From NCBI GenBank assembly GCA_009760885.1, contig CM019702.1, forward strand, positions 48,035,925-48,099,924: DNA of 64,000 bases, given 5' to 3'. A program made the position numbers and the translations under genes. The stretch is from Achatina immaculata. Its lineage: Eukaryota > Mollusca > Gastropoda > Stylommatophora > Achatinidae. The notes beneath the pieces are model-generated. The model ran no database searches and was not told where the DNA came from. It saw nothing but the letters and a program-made list of their open reading frames with translations. Within the stretch, counting starts at the first letter, position 1; every line of letters starts with the position of its first letter. Below, piece by piece: positions 34,195 through 46,250 of this stretch.

Positions 34195-34625
34195 ATGTCG
34201 GCTTATTTCCTGTTTATTTGATAGAGGTAAATGAAACTAGTATGACCCAGGCATCTTTACAGACGGCTCAGTGCCGCGTGGCCTCCATGGGTTTAGCTGT
34301 ATGTAGGGGAGGCAGAGTGTTGGCTCGGAATGCAGGGACCTCATGTACGACGACTTCGAGCATGCGGACGGAAAACTGAGGCAGTGACCAAGGGTTCTGT
34401 CCTTGCTAGTTCAGCGGGGGATGATACACAAGGGTTGGTGGTGACGGACTCTCATAGCACGCTTCACAAGACAGACATGGATTTGCTACATCGGGAATGG
34501 GTTCGGTTTTTGGAGAAATCCATTGTCACCTAGGCTGAGGTTGGATATGTTTCCAAGGGCATTGTAGGGATGAGAGGCAATGAGGTAGCCGATCGTGTTG
34601 CTTTTAACACTATTGCAGTAGGTAC
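34195..34625 (+). mobile_element. LINE RNase H domain fragment, decayed
   Basis: Frames in order read RVASMGLAVCRGGRVLARNA, AVTKGSVLASSAGDD, LVVTDSHSTLHKTDMDLLHR, WVRFLEKSIVT, a stop, then GIVGMRGNEVADRVAF. The TDS and GNEVAD motifs are the second and last acidic motifs of retrotransposon RNase H. Stops and frameshifts make it non-functional. Confidence 0.72.
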
Positions 34626-35052
34626 GATTCCAATTGTGAACATGTTTTGTTTCGTTTCGAGTCGGCCGGTTGGTACGAAAGCGAAACGAAACATAGTTCC
34701 GAATAAAGCTTTGAGTAGTTAGTTTGGGAGGAAGATTCATCGTTCATTTGGAAACATGCCCAGGTGAAGAGCATTGTGCTTATTTCTGCGCGGATAGTGT
34801 TCATTTTGTGTTTTCAGTAATTCTGCCGTGTGGTAAGAAATATTGTTAAACAATGGTCTTCATCTGTGCCTATTCATTTATGTTAAGTATTCTGTTATAA
34901 GCTGTCATAAGTGTAAGTTGTTAAAAGATATGTAAGAAGAAGAAAGGTTGAATGCAACATTACGTTACATGCTTGAAGATGGGTTTTGGAAGGATAGAGA
35001 AAATGTGATTTTGTCTCTAAGTGATGTGATCGTATATATTGCTGGCCAGGCA

Positions 35053-35337
35053 TGTGTAATATGTGTTAGTCCTGGAATACTGGGACATTTTCAATGTAAT
35101 ATGTGTTAGTCCTGGAATACTGGGACATTTTCAATGTAATATGTGTTAGTCCTGGAATACTGGGACATTTTCAATGTAATATGTGTTAGTCCTGGAATAC
35201 TGGGACATTTTCAATGTAATATGTGTTAGTCCTGGAATACTGGGACATTTTCAATGTAATATGTGTTAGTCCTGAAATACTTGGACATTTTCAATGTAAT
35301 ATGTGCTAGTCCTGAAATACTTGGACATTTTCAATTT
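35053..35337 (+). repeat. 40-bp minisatellite (seven copies, five identical)
   Basis: The unit is TAATATGTGTTAGTCCTGGA ATACTGGGACATTTTCAATG. The last two copies share new variants (TGAAATACTTGG). An (ATC)n tract follows at 35342-35382. Confidence 0.96.
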
Positions 35338-35352
35338 CATTGATCATCATCA

Positions 35353-35383
<31 letters not shown>

Positions 35384-35859
35384 TTGTTAATTCATTTGAA
35401 GTTGAAGCTTTGATGCATTTAAATTTACACATATTTCCATGTCATTCATCTTCTTATGTTGGATATCACTTGTTCATTCAAAATTTGTGTGTTCATGTTT
35501 TATGATAATTATTATGTTTCATGATCAACATTATACTTCATTAACATCAACTATCATCAAATAAGTTGTTTCCCTTGATGCTTTGTCTGTTTCTGATTGT
35601 TTGTGTTCCTTAGTGGAATTAAACTGATATAAATGTCTTATAATCTTGAATTACTGAATTCATATCCGTGTTGGTTGTGTTGTGAAGTTTAGAACTGTTG
35701 TCAACTAAAAGAAAAGAATAAACTCCCTTTTCAATTGATCCTAATAATAAATATAATTCATTTATATTCCCATTTCTTATACTACGGACAGGATAGATAT
35801 GCTGAAGTGGATAGGCGAGGAACTGGAACACGAAGAGGAAAGGGCACGTGTTGATAATA

Positions 35860-36980
35860 TACAGTCATTTGCAAACGCTTAAGACCGCCTGTCATTTTCT
35901 TAAAATTTCACAGTTATATAGAAACAAGAAATCCAGTTCTGAAGATATCTGAAAAAATGACGCAGTGGAAGAATCTTTACACTCTTTTCTTAACAAAAAA
36001 CCACTGGTATCAGTACTTGATATGGCCACTTTTGTTTCTTATTACAGATAGAATACGATGTGACATACTATCAATTAGAGATCTGCAGAAGTCACATGAA
36101 ATGCCTTTACACAAAACATACTTCAATGCTTCAAGCAAAGCAGATGAAGCCTTTCTTTCAAAAAGGGTCCATAAATTCTCTATGGGGTTGAGGTCGTGAC
36201 TTTTGCCCGGCCAGTCAAGCACAGTACTTTTACTCCAAGTCAGATAGTCCTTCACAGCCTTGGATCTATGGCACGGGCCGCCATCGTGCATGAAAACTGA
36301 GCATCTGTGCATTGTCATATGAGTTACCAGACTGACTTTTAGCAGTTCCAAATAGCAAGGACCAGTCACTGTGGTTCCATCCGGCAAAAAGTGTAATGAA
36401 GCAGTACCGGATTTTGACAATGCACCCCATATCATCTGACTCTGAGGATGTCTCACGGTGCTAACGATGTATTTATCATGAAATCTTCTACCTTTTGGTT
36501 GTTGGAGATGTGATACACGTCAGGCAAATTGCCGTACAGTTGATTCATTAGAAAAAAAAGGAGTTTAAGCCGGTTCTCTGCAGTCCATGACAGTGGAGGC
36601 TTAGCAAAACTCAAGTCTTTTCTTTTTCATTACTGGGATTAGCCCGGGTTCTTTTCGCAGATTTATGACGATTTTAATCCAGATTGTCTGCTGAGACGTC
36701 GGGAAACAGAACTGATGTTAATCTCTCTCCCTGTTGACTATAGAAAGGCCTTGATTTCAGTGCACGAACTCCTTGGACAACGCATAACAATTCGCCTGTT
36801 GTTATTGTCAATACGTGAGGTTATTTTTTTCTGAGACATCCACTTCTTCTTCGGTCACTGAAAACCTCCAGTATCTAGATATTCCGTGATCACATTATGA
36901 ACAGCACACTTGCTAACATTTATCTTAACCTTTTTTTTATTTCACGTTCAGAATATCCTTCATGACATAAAGTCACTATT
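35860..36980 (-). mobile_element. Tc1-like transposon relic (DD34E transposase, one end)
   Basis: Reading the minus strand with frame changes, a helix-turn-helix (VSKCAVHNVITEYLDTG, near 36900) is followed by RRIVMRCPRSSCTEIKAFL, then an intact 148-residue catalytic part from 36456 to 36010. FMHDGGPCH and DLNPIENLW supply the second D and the E, separated by 34 residues, as in Tc1. The TA plus CAGTCATTTGCAAACGCTT at 35860-35880 looks like the terminal repeat. A matching right end was not found near 37 kb, so the element is broken. Confidence 0.85.
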
Positions 36981-38492
36981 TTTGTCCTCTGACTTACACT
37001 TAATGATGTCGTCCCCCCCCCCCCAATTTGTAACTTTTTTTTTTCATTTTTAACTACACATAAAACATATACACAACCTCTCAGCATGAAAAACAGAAGC
37101 AGACTGACGCCCGAAAGCTTGCTCCTATTCTATAAATAGCTGCTATTGTACTGTAATATGATGCAGCATTGCCACTTACTTGCGCAGTTCGGGGAACATA
37201 TGACGCATTCGGCTGAAATCTCATGAAAACAACAGGTGGCCTTAAAACTTACAAATGACTGTGTATCTAGAGAGGATGAAGGGCAGAACTGTGAGGAGGA
37301 AGGGGGGGGGGAGAAGAGCTGGCTGATAGAATTCGAGGTTGCTAGGTTGGCACATTTAGTGGTCATACTCTTTGGTGGTCACTGAAACAAAACGTGTGAG
37401 TGGTCATCCGAGTGCGATGGTGCAAATTCCTACATTCACGATTTAGCTGACACAAATTACAAAGCCTTAAGATAACTTTTTATCAATAGGGATTTATGAA
37501 TTACTTGTTTCTGTGAAACACTGCTGTTTTTAGATGAATTAAAGAGGTATTTATATACACACTGATAAGAATGAATAATATGGTAAGGTGTAATCAACAA
37601 GACTTGATACCGGTGACGGAAAGTAATATATGACAGAGATGAATGGAGCAGATTACCTCATTTTAGACACTTTCGATCAGGGAGCAGTGACATACTTTGG
37701 TTGTGATTAATAAATTCCTTCTTCTTCTTTGAGTTTTTAATCACATTTTTTAAATTATTATTACTATTTTTCATTAATACCCATCTACCTACCTATTTAG
37801 CCAGTTAATCACTTATCTACATATCTACCCACCCATCTAGCCACCAATTTATCTGTCCACTCACCCACCCACTTTTCTACTTTCCTATCATCAGCCACGT
37901 TTCTATCCACCTACACTCATTTATTTACTTAGTTGTATACCTACCTAGCCACATTTTTATCTTACCAACTATCCACTTCCTTGTCTGTTTATCTACCTAC
38001 ATACCTACCTACCTACCTACCTACCTACCTACCTACCTACCTACCTATCTATCTACCTAGACACCTATTTATCTTTCCACCTATCCACTTCCCTATCAAC
38101 TTAACCACCTATTTATCCATCCACATATGTATCTACTTACCTGCCTGAATATCCAGCCAACCACTTATCTACGCACCTACCCCCTCATTTATCTATTTAC
38201 CTACCTACCTAGCGATTCACTTGTCTATCTACTTACCCACTCTCTTGCCTACCTATGTACTTACCTACCTACTTAACCACCCACCCACCCACCCACCCAA
38301 CCATCCATCTATCTATTACCTATTGAACTTTCTACTTAGCCACCCATTTATCTATCCACCAACCCATTTATCTACCTAACCACACGCAGATATAGATAAA
38401 AACCATGATGAGTAATATATGCGTATGAAAAAAAAACATAAAGCGCCGATTACCTTTATATAAAACGGCCATGATGAGCTTTAAACGTCCTG

Positions 38493-39068
38493 TTGCTCAT
38501 TTCACCCACGATTAACAGCAGCTTTCCACTACATATACACACACTACATCGAACTATTGTGAAGCGTGAAACGCTCCTGAGCTATTGTCAGGTTCGTGCA
38601 AGTGTGGTAGTTAATCTAATGACATTTTCCAGGCGACGTGACGTATACTTTAAATTTTACTTGCAGCATACGCAGATCAACTTTTTCTTACTTTACGGCC
38701 TTATTAAAAGCGGCAAGACTCTGAAATCCGGTACACACATTAAGGAAAGTTTAAGCTATCATCTGTTTCCACCGAAGGGAAGGAACTCTGTTGATGTTTT
38801 TTTGTCATGCCATGATTGTTGTCACAAGAGCGATGGCAATCTGTTGGTATGCTTAGCAGGGATGTTGCCAGACAAGTTCATTATGACCATTCGACTACAG
38901 CGAGGCTGGACTGTCGATTTCCGGCAACAAGTAACCACGAACGACTGCCCCCCCCCCAAGGCCTGGTCAACCTTCTGTAACAACAGGAGCTCAAGATCAC
39001 CAAACGCTATTGGTACATCTGCACAACCATTCCGAACCTGTAACTCTGGCCGTTTTATTATGTTATGA
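38493..39068 (+). other. Unrecognised 191-codon frame at the centre of the fold-back structure
   Basis: An open frame fills the single-copy centre between the inverted arms. The protein is of mixed composition (begins MLISPTINSSFPLHIHTL) with Cys/His near FLSCHDCCHKSDG, but no family was recognised. Its last part includes a C8 run that could be a frame error. It may be chance, a captured gene fragment or an element-encoded protein. Confidence 0.25.
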
Positions 39069-39543
39069 AAGGTACTCGGAGTTTTATGTTGTTTTTTTTT
39101 CACACATATATTACTCATCATGGTCTTTAATCTATAACTGCGTGTGGGTAGGTAGATAAGTGGGTTGGTGGATAGATAAATGGATGGCTAGGCAGATAAT
39201 TATGTAGGTAATGGATGGGTGGCTGGGTACATAGATGGGCAGGTAGGTAGTTAGATAAGAGAGTGGGTAAGTAGATAGACAAGTGAATCGCTAGGTAGGT
39301 ATGTAGATAGATAAATGAGTGAGTGGCTTGATAGGTAGGCAGGCAAGTAGATAAATGGGTGGATGGATAAATAGGTGGTTAGGTTGGTAGGGAAGTGGAT
39401 AGGTGGAAAGATAAATGGGTGTCTAGGTAGGTAGACAAGTAAGTAAATAAGTGAGTGTAGGTGGGTAGATAAGTGACTCGCTTGATAGGAAAGTAGATAA
39501 CTGGGTGGGTGATTGGGTAGATAAATTGGTGGCTAGATGGGTG

Positions 39544-39769
39544 GGCGACATGTGCTCCGAATGACTGACAACTCACTACCAAAAATACCACTAAGATAGA
39601 CACCACAGGGGAACAGAAGTAAGGGTAGACCAAAAGAGACATGGAGAAGAACAACAGAAAGGATGTTGAGCAATAGAGGGCTCACTTGGGCAAGAGCAGA
39701 AAAAAAGGCGAAGGACAGGCATTTGTGGAAAACCCTTGCGGAAGCCCCATGTGCCCTGGGCACTTAAGG

Positions 39770-39811
<42 letters not shown>

Positions 39812-39812
39812 G
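39544..39812 (+). mobile_element. LINE family B 3' fragment inserted in a fold-back arm
   Basis: The plus strand encodes the same C-terminal motif series as the copy at 3.5 kb (HVLRMTDNSLPK, RSKGRPKETWRRTTERML, KDRHLWKTLAEAP) and ends in an (AG)n tail. The 9-base word AGATGGGTG flanks it at 39535-39543 and 39813-39821. The tetranucleotide arm sequence resumes after the second copy, so the LINE entered a pre-existing inverted repeat. Confidence 0.92.
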
Positions 39813-40017
39813 AGATGGGTGAGCAGATATGTAGATAAGTGATTAACTGCAGCACATAAACCTGGCACTCTGCGACAGCATGAGATGCCGATGACAAGTC
39901 CGAACTGACGCGATATTGATGGTTGCGACTTAGCAACAGTAGCTGTGAATTTTGTTTTTTACACCAAGGGTAGACAACTCCTTATAATACGTGTCTAAAT
40001 TGTGTCTTGTTTAAGAA

Positions 40018-40490
40018 TCTCTCTCTCTCTCTCTGAACCTTAAGTGCCCAAGGCATATGGAGGCTTCCGCAAGGGTTTTCCACAAACGCCTGTCCTTTGC
40101 CTTTTTTTCCGCTCTTGGCCAGGCGAGCCCTCTATTTCTCAACATCCTCTCTGTTGTTCTTCTCCATGTCTCCTTCTTTCTACCCTTACTTCTGTTCCCC
40201 TGTGGTGTCCATCTTAGTGCTGTTTTTGGCAGTGAATCATTAGTCATAAGAAGCACATGTTCCAGCCATCGCCAGCATCTTTCATCAATAAATGCTGTCA
40301 GCGGCTTCGTCTGCATTTCTGCCAACAAGATGTTATTTCTTATGGTGTTTTGTTAAAATATTCTCCTAATTCTTTGTAAAGTCGAAATAATTCAGTCTCT
40401 TTTCTATAGTTTCTGTGATTTTCCAGCATTCAACTCCATAGAGTGAACTTACAACATTACTCTTAAATATCCTGTTAGTTTTTTTTTTTT
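40018..40490 (-). mobile_element. LINE family B C-terminal fragment, longer copy
   Basis: The minus strand carries the SLYGVECWKITETIEKRLNY region (near 40440), then after frame breaks the WLEHVLLMTNDSLPKTALRW and GRKKETWRRTTERMLRNRGL series, ending in an (AG)n tail at 40020-40034. It has in-frame stops, so it is dead. Confidence 0.88.
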
Positions 40491-40677
40491 TTTGATTTCC
40501 ATTTCTGTAGCACTGAAAAAGCCTGGTTTAAGCATTCAGCACGTTTATGTCGGTAAATGGATGAGTAATGTGAAATCAGTGATTTTATGTATTTAAAATC
40601 TAGTTCAACGACTTATGTTTAAAAAAGTGGTGCATTTTTATTGGCGAATACTGCTGCCGCTGCTGCTTATGATGACC

Positions 40678-40709
<32 letters not shown>

Positions 40710-40749
40710 AATCATAATCATCAATGTCATTTTGTCTTCTTCTTCTTAA

Positions 40750-40860
40750 TGAATGCAAGTAGAGATAAAGGCCAACATATCAGACAGGCCTGCGTGTCCA
40801 ATTCTTCGCCTTTTTTTTTTTTTGCAAATAAAGTTGAATGACCGAACCAGTCAGTCAACC
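40750..40860 (+). mobile_element. LINE family A 3' terminus, diverged
   Basis: The words AGACAGGCCTGCGTGTCCAA and TTCTTCGCC, followed by a poly-T run and AAATAAAG, identify a diverged family A 3' end. The tail is (CAGT)-like rather than (ATTC)n. Confidence 0.7.
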
Positions 40861-40986
40861 TGCCCCTTTCAATGTAACATAACGAAATTCACTGTTTTCA
40901 TGCGATCTACGACTTGTACAGCTTTATAATCAAGCATATTTGTTAATATTACTTCAGCATTACAAGCACGAAGCTTTTCTGTTTTA

Positions 40987-41292
40987 TAACTGTGCACATA
41001 GGGGCCGGCTAGCGTAGTGGTTAGAGCACTCGTCTAGCAACCAAATGGTCGAGGGTTCGAATCCCCAGCTGAGCGGGATTCTTTTTCCGACCAATACAGC
41101 CCTGAGGTCGACCCAGCCTCGCAAAATGGGTACCAGAGAAAATCTGGGAAGTAAAGGCAGCGAGGAAAGGAACTGGTCACCCTACCTCATACGCTGATGA
41201 CCCAGCATAATGAGGTCTCTAACGCTTCACCCCCTACGGCATTTGAAATGCTATGGGACTATCTTTACTTACTTTACTTTTAACTGTGCACA
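40987..41292 (+). mobile_element. tRNA-derived SINE with perfect 12-bp target-site duplication
   Basis: TAACTGTGCACA flanks the element at 40987-40998 and 41281-41292. Between them is a Pol III head with A box TAGCGTAGTGG (41010-41020) and B box GGTTCGAATCC (41054-41064), a 170-base body and a CTTTACTTACTTTACTTTT tail. The undamaged flanks suggest a fairly recent insertion. Partner LINE not identified. Confidence 0.93.
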
Positions 41293-42644
41293 AAACCGAT
41301 TATGGCCGTGCGAAGTTAAAAAAAAAAGAGGGCTGGGGGGGGGGGGATTTCGAAAGTAATCACATTTCGTTTTCTTTCACTGTCAATTTTTTAAATACAT
41401 GTAATCACACTGTACAACTCTGACGCAGGAATAAAACATTGTCAATATTGCTATTACTTTAACTATACTTTGAACAGCCTGCAATTTTACAGGCTGCTCT
41501 ATGAGTAAACAAGAGAAATTAAATTGTTAAAAATGTATTCTCAGTAATTTCACTCATGTCCATAACGCGCGCAGGAAGGCCTTGCATTAGAGCAGTCAAT
41601 AGTTTTGCTGTTATGAAACAACATGTTCTCAGGTCGTTGGGCTGGCGTGACTCGACGTAATCCTATTTGTCACGATGTTCAGCGGCTTTCACGCTCATTC
41701 GGCAGGCATCAGCTGTGGCACTACAAATTCATCGAGTTATGAAATGAATTAATACTTCACTATTGATCTTTCTGGTGTAGTACGTGCTGCTGCTGTTCTT
41801 TAAGGATCTGTATTTCAGCGGACAAACGAATGCTCTTATGAGATAATGTAAACTAAGTTTTCTCCCTTACCACCTGGAAACTCTGCCGTTTCGCAGCTTG
41901 TTAACCGGGAGCACACAGAGGAGGTTGGATAGAGTGCTGGGCCAATATTACATCATATTTCCATGACTATACGGTTAAATCAGCTCTTGAATGACAACTT
42001 CACCAACAATTCTAAATAAGGCGAAAATGAACAGCAAACAGTCATTTTTACCCATAGCCCAAGGTTTCTGAATCTCAGATTTGACCCTAAGCTATCTCCC
42101 CTCTCAACACAGAATACTTATGACGTCACAGAACGTAAATAAACTCTGAGAGCCAAAATTACTATTTACAATTCAAATTTTATTTCATCCAAACCTTTAT
42201 TCACAGGCGGTTATTACACTCAATTATCAACAAATGACAGATAACGAGAGTAATAATTTAACAATCAACTATGAACAATACAATATTATAAGTCCATGCC
42301 ACGGTGTGCCTGATCGCAACAAGTCAACGGTCGAATCTTGGACACCATTGGCAAACATTTTTTTTTTAAAAGAAATGAGAATAAATGATTCACTGAGAAT
42401 GTACACACTGGCCACGACGCACACCTTCCATACCAGTCAGAATAACATAAGACGCACGCCACTGACTTTGTCAAATAAATCATCACAAAACTAACCATCA
42501 ATTATAAAACAATTTGATGATAAGAAAAAGTATTCCTTCCCTGTGTTCTATGAACAAAAATAGCAAACACAGAATATCATGAAATAAATAAAGTGAATTA
42601 TAAGAGATTTCGCATCTTTCTTTTTCTCTATTCAAGAACTGCCC
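41293..42644. other. No supported gene
   Basis: Unique-looking sequence with a G9 run near 41337. Nothing recognised. Confidence 0.55.
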
Positions 42645-42735
42645 AGGCAGACATACACACAGACTGACATATATGTACACAGACTGACATATATGTACAC
42701 AGACTGACAAATACTTGTACACAGACATATTGTAC
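42645..42735 (+). repeat. About 22-bp repeat (four copies)
   Basis: ACACAGACTGACATATATGT AC units. Confidence 0.88.
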
Positions 42736-43090
42736 ATATCTACACTAACCCATGGATCACAGGATAATACAAGGAGAGATAAGAAAAAATCACCACATTC
42801 TTCCGTACCTCAAAATGCAGAGACAAAACGGTCAATATTTCGGCCACCTAGTCCATCTCGCGTAAACTTATTTAAGAACTGACCGCATCTAAGTCTTTCT
42901 GTTTCCAGGAAAACAAAACACCCAAGAAATATCTGGAAGACGTGGACAACAGACTGAAATGAAAGAAATTACACTCAGAAACACTCTTAGACAGTACACA
43001 GCCACATGGTCAAAAGTAATGATTAGAATAATCTTGAAAGCAAATCTTCAAGGGCCGGTTTTGCTAATTTCAACAGGAACTTCGACTTTT

Positions 43091-43330
43091 GTCTAAATCC
43101 CAGAAGACGAATGAAAGTGGCGGTAAGTTTGGTCTAAATCCCAGAAGACGAATGAAAGTGGCGGTAAGTTTGGTCTAAATCCCAGAAGACGAATGAAAGT
43201 GGTGGTAAGTTTGGTCTAAATCCCAGAAGACGAATGAAAGTGGTGGTAAGTTTGGTCTAAATCCCAGAAGACGAATGAAAGTGATGGTAAATTTGGTCTA
43301 AATCCCAGAAGATGAATGAAAGTGGCGGTG
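43091..43330 (+). repeat. 41-bp minisatellite (six copies)
   Basis: The unit is GTCTAAATCCCAGAAGACGA ATGAAAGTGGCGGTAAGTTT G, with few changes. Confidence 0.95.
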
Positions 43331-43749
43331 AAGTTATTTTTTTACTTTGCATCACATCAGATCACCTCAGGGTTAGTTCGGAAGAAAATTTAGCACGGTA
43401 ATTTGGCATTTTCTGCCAAACTGTTTATTTAATGCTGCTGAAGTACTAATTCAACGTTTTGTGCATTTATGATCTGTACTTTGATCATTTACTACCTGTG
43501 TCATTTACTACCTGACAATGCTTAATCCTTACTCCTGGTCGTTGAAGATAACTGAGTACCAACGTCGGCATTATTTGTATCAAAACTACGCAGTCTGTTT
43601 TGATGAAGGGTAAATAAAAGCGAGCTTATTCTAGAAAAAGAGAACGAGAAAGAGTGAGACAAAAAGGAAGACAGGAGATGACTTGAGATGATAGACAGCT
43701 AGAAATGTGAGACATGAAGAGAGGGATATGAGAAAGAGAGAGTTGAGAG

Positions 43750-43787
<38 letters not shown>

Positions 43788-43883
43788 TTATGATGCAGGA
43801 GTGATGTTATGAGATAATATAGTGATGAGTGAGAATTGAGATGTAAGCGTGATGAGACAAAATAGAGATATGAGAATGAATGA

Positions 43884-43997
43884 ATGAATGAATAATCTTT
43901 ATTTTTAAAGGGTAAATAATTGGGCACGCAGGCCCGTTCTACATTGTGCCCTTCATCACTCCATTTTTCATTCTTCCCACACACTCGATTTAATACA
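43884..43997 (-). mobile_element. LINE family A 3' terminus, reversed
   Basis: Read on the minus strand it runs CTTGTATTAAATCGAGTGTG, a GGGAAGAATG block, the GGGCAC...GGGCCTGCGTGCCCAATT block and AAATAAAGATTATT, ending in (ATTC)n. It lies within GAGAT-rich simple sequence. Confidence 0.82.
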
Positions 43998-44243
43998 AGA
44001 GAAAGAGTTGAAGTGTAAGAGAGATGAAATGAGACAAGACAGAGATGAAAGAGAGTTGAGATTTAAGAGAGATGAAATCTCATCTGAGATAAAACTGAAA
44101 AGATACAGATGAGATGTGACAGAGAAAAGATAGAGATGATAGAGAGTTGAGATGAGGGAGATGAGAGGAGAAAATAAAGGGTTGAAAAAGGTGAGGGAGA
44201 TGTGATGAAACAAGACAGGGATGAGAGAGTACGGAGAGATGAA

Positions 44244-44325
44244 TGAATGAATGAATGAATAATTTTTATTTTTCAAGGGTAAAGAATTGGGCACGCAGAC
44301 CCGTCTTACATTCTGCCCTTACGAC
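44244..44325 (-). mobile_element. LINE family A 3' terminus, reversed, short
   Basis: On the minus strand the AAGGGCAGAATGTAAGACGG block, TGCGTGCCCAATTCTTTACC and AAAAATAAAAATT precede an (ATTC)n tail. This is the second reversed copy within 400 bases of the first, inside the same GAGAT-rich tract. Confidence 0.78.
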
Positions 44326-44586
44326 GATGAAACGAGACAAGAGGGTTAAGATGAAGGAGATGAGAAGAGACAAGACAGGGATGAGCGAGATGAGATGAGA
44401 TAAGAGAGAGATGAAAGGTGAGATGAGAGAGAAGAAGAAAAAGAGAATAGGAAGTGAGACTTCATTTCATAAACTGCATGGCCAGGATAAAGCTACGATA
44501 GCTTTTTCTGGATTTCACAAATGGCACATGACACTTACTTATCCGGATTAATATCAACATGACCTTTACGACATGCGCTAGCTTCT

Positions 44587-44892
44587 GTGCCAGACCTATT
44601 TGAATTTGGTTTCCGAGGTCAAAACAAGGACACAAAGATCATGGGAAAATTTTTTAAAGAAAACATAACATTCCAGGACAAAGATGAATTTTACCCATGG
44701 CTTCAGAACTTAAAACAGGAAACAATCTGGGAACGTGGTATAAACAGAAAACAACTGCGCGATAAATATTTCCCTAGACGACTCTTTTTTTTTTCTCCAG
44801 ATATTAAGCAAAAACGACAATCTACAGAACCGGCCCCAGATTCAACTGCTAACGTGGCAGGCGATGCAAGGAAAGAGAAAAACAACAGGTAA
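44587..44892 (+). other. Unrecognised 101-codon frame
   Basis: The predicted protein (starts MPDLFEFGFRGQNKDTKIMG) is Lys/Glu-rich with no repeats and no recognised domain. Its surroundings (44326-45639) show no other gene, so it may be chance or a mobile-element remnant. Confidence 0.2.
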
Positions 44893-45639
44893 AGATTTTA
44901 AAACTCATCCAACCGAATCAGATCTTCGCTTCACCAGTTTAAAGATTTCTTCCCAGAGATTGCGATCTTTTCAACAATCCATTACCTGCTGTAATAAATA
45001 TTAAAGATCACTCGTGCGGCTTCTGTTACAGTGTTTAATTTAACTAAATTATTTCGCGCGGTAAATCTGATTCTAAATCAAATCCTTCAAGAAATCTGCC
45101 CAGCGGAAATCTAAATTCTAGATTGAAAGATGGCTGGCTTTTTCAATACTGGCGACTCCTACGCAGGGATTTTCCAGTATTTCAAATGTTTACATGCAAA
45201 AAAAAAAAAAAAAGCTGCAGCTATATTTTCGATAAACTTTAAACGAAATTTAGATTATCTTTGAATTGTTTAGATTCTTGCATTATTTTTTATTTGGTGT
45301 TATTTCCAAAAAAAAAAAAAAAGTTAGGGTTATGTGGGTAATTCAGTTTGTCAAAACAGTTTACCCACAAGAAGTTTAGATAGTATGTGATTGCAATTTC
45401 TATAACAGCAATTTCTATAAAACTGGGATTTGAAGAATCATCATGTGTGGGCGCGCAAAGTAAGTCTTCATTTTATAATAATTAAAGTACATGAAGATTT
45501 TTTTTTAATTCAGAAAAATATTAAGGAGCAATGTAAGGGTGTAGAGGGTGAGAGACAGGCAGATAGATTATCATTGGCTTCAGGAGTCTGCAACATTTGG
45601 GATCGCTTGCCATAAAACAAAACAAAATAAAAAACGTTT

Positions 45640-45905
45640 CCAAATCTAGCGGCTTATAGAACACTTACTACTTTACTTGATAAATCTAGAGACTTATGGA
45701 ACACTAGCTACTTTACTTTACTTGATAAATCTAGTGGCTTATAGAACACTTACTACTTTACTCTACTTGATAAATATAACGACTTATGGAACACTAGCTA
45801 CTTTACTTTACCTGATAAATCGAGCGGCTTATGGAACACTAGCTGCTTTATTTTACTTGATAAATATAGCGGCTTATGGAACACTAGCTACTTCACTTTA
45901 TCTGA
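45640..45905 (+). repeat. About 45-bp minisatellite (six copies)
   Basis: Unit ACTTGATAAATCTAGCGGCT TATGGAACACTAGCTACTTT. The 45-base phase keeps one frame open for 95 codons; no gene is implied. Confidence 0.92.
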
Positions 45906-46084
45906 GACTGAAAAGCAATCCACTAAAGTGCTGTTTTATTACATGTGACTCTAAAACATTTTAGAAGGTTCAGGCTCATGTCACATGTGAGGCGTACTTG
46001 TATGCAATTATATGACTTATGTTGAACCCTGCAGTAACGCTTGTATTTCTTTTAGTGCAGGTAACATTACTCAATGATGATGGA

Positions 46085-46250
46085 TAGTTCACTAAGATGT
46101 GTAGGTAAGAGGGGAAGAGGCCGCACACGGAAGAGATGGACAGTGGAAATTACAGAAGCATTAAAATATTTATTTCATTTATATGAAGCAAATCGCCGAG
46201 CCCTATCAAGATGTCTACTTGTACCCTCAAAACCGAAAGGAAGATGAGTA
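46085..46250 (+). mobile_element. Possible LINE C-terminal fragment
   Basis: The frame GKRGRGRTRKRWTVEITEAL followed by HLYEANRRALSRCLL resembles the usual LINE ending (basic RGRxxxRW, I..AL, A..R...). It is short and support is weak. Confidence 0.35.

Larger units (their letters stand above)
37803..39850. mobile_element. Large fold-back (inverted-repeat) structure with tetranucleotide arms
   Basis: The left arm (37803-38460, rich in TACC/TATC) and the right arm (39060-39535 plus 39822-39850, rich in GGTA/GATA) are reverse complements in a specific order, not just by composition. Shared non-simple words include AGTTAATCACTTATCTACAT, CTAGCGATTCACTTGTCTAT and the inner block ACCATGATGAGTAATATATG. 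A LINE of 270 bases with its own target duplication interrupts the right arm. The centre is about 600 bases. This fits a fold-back or MITE-like transposon whose arms expanded by slippage. Confidence 0.85.
43730..44455 (+). repeat. GAGAT-rich cryptic simple sequence
   Basis: (AG)n at 43749-43786 and long degenerate GAGAT/GAGATGA sequence. Two reversed LINE family A 3' ends are embedded in it. Open frames here are compositional artefacts. Confidence 0.88.
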
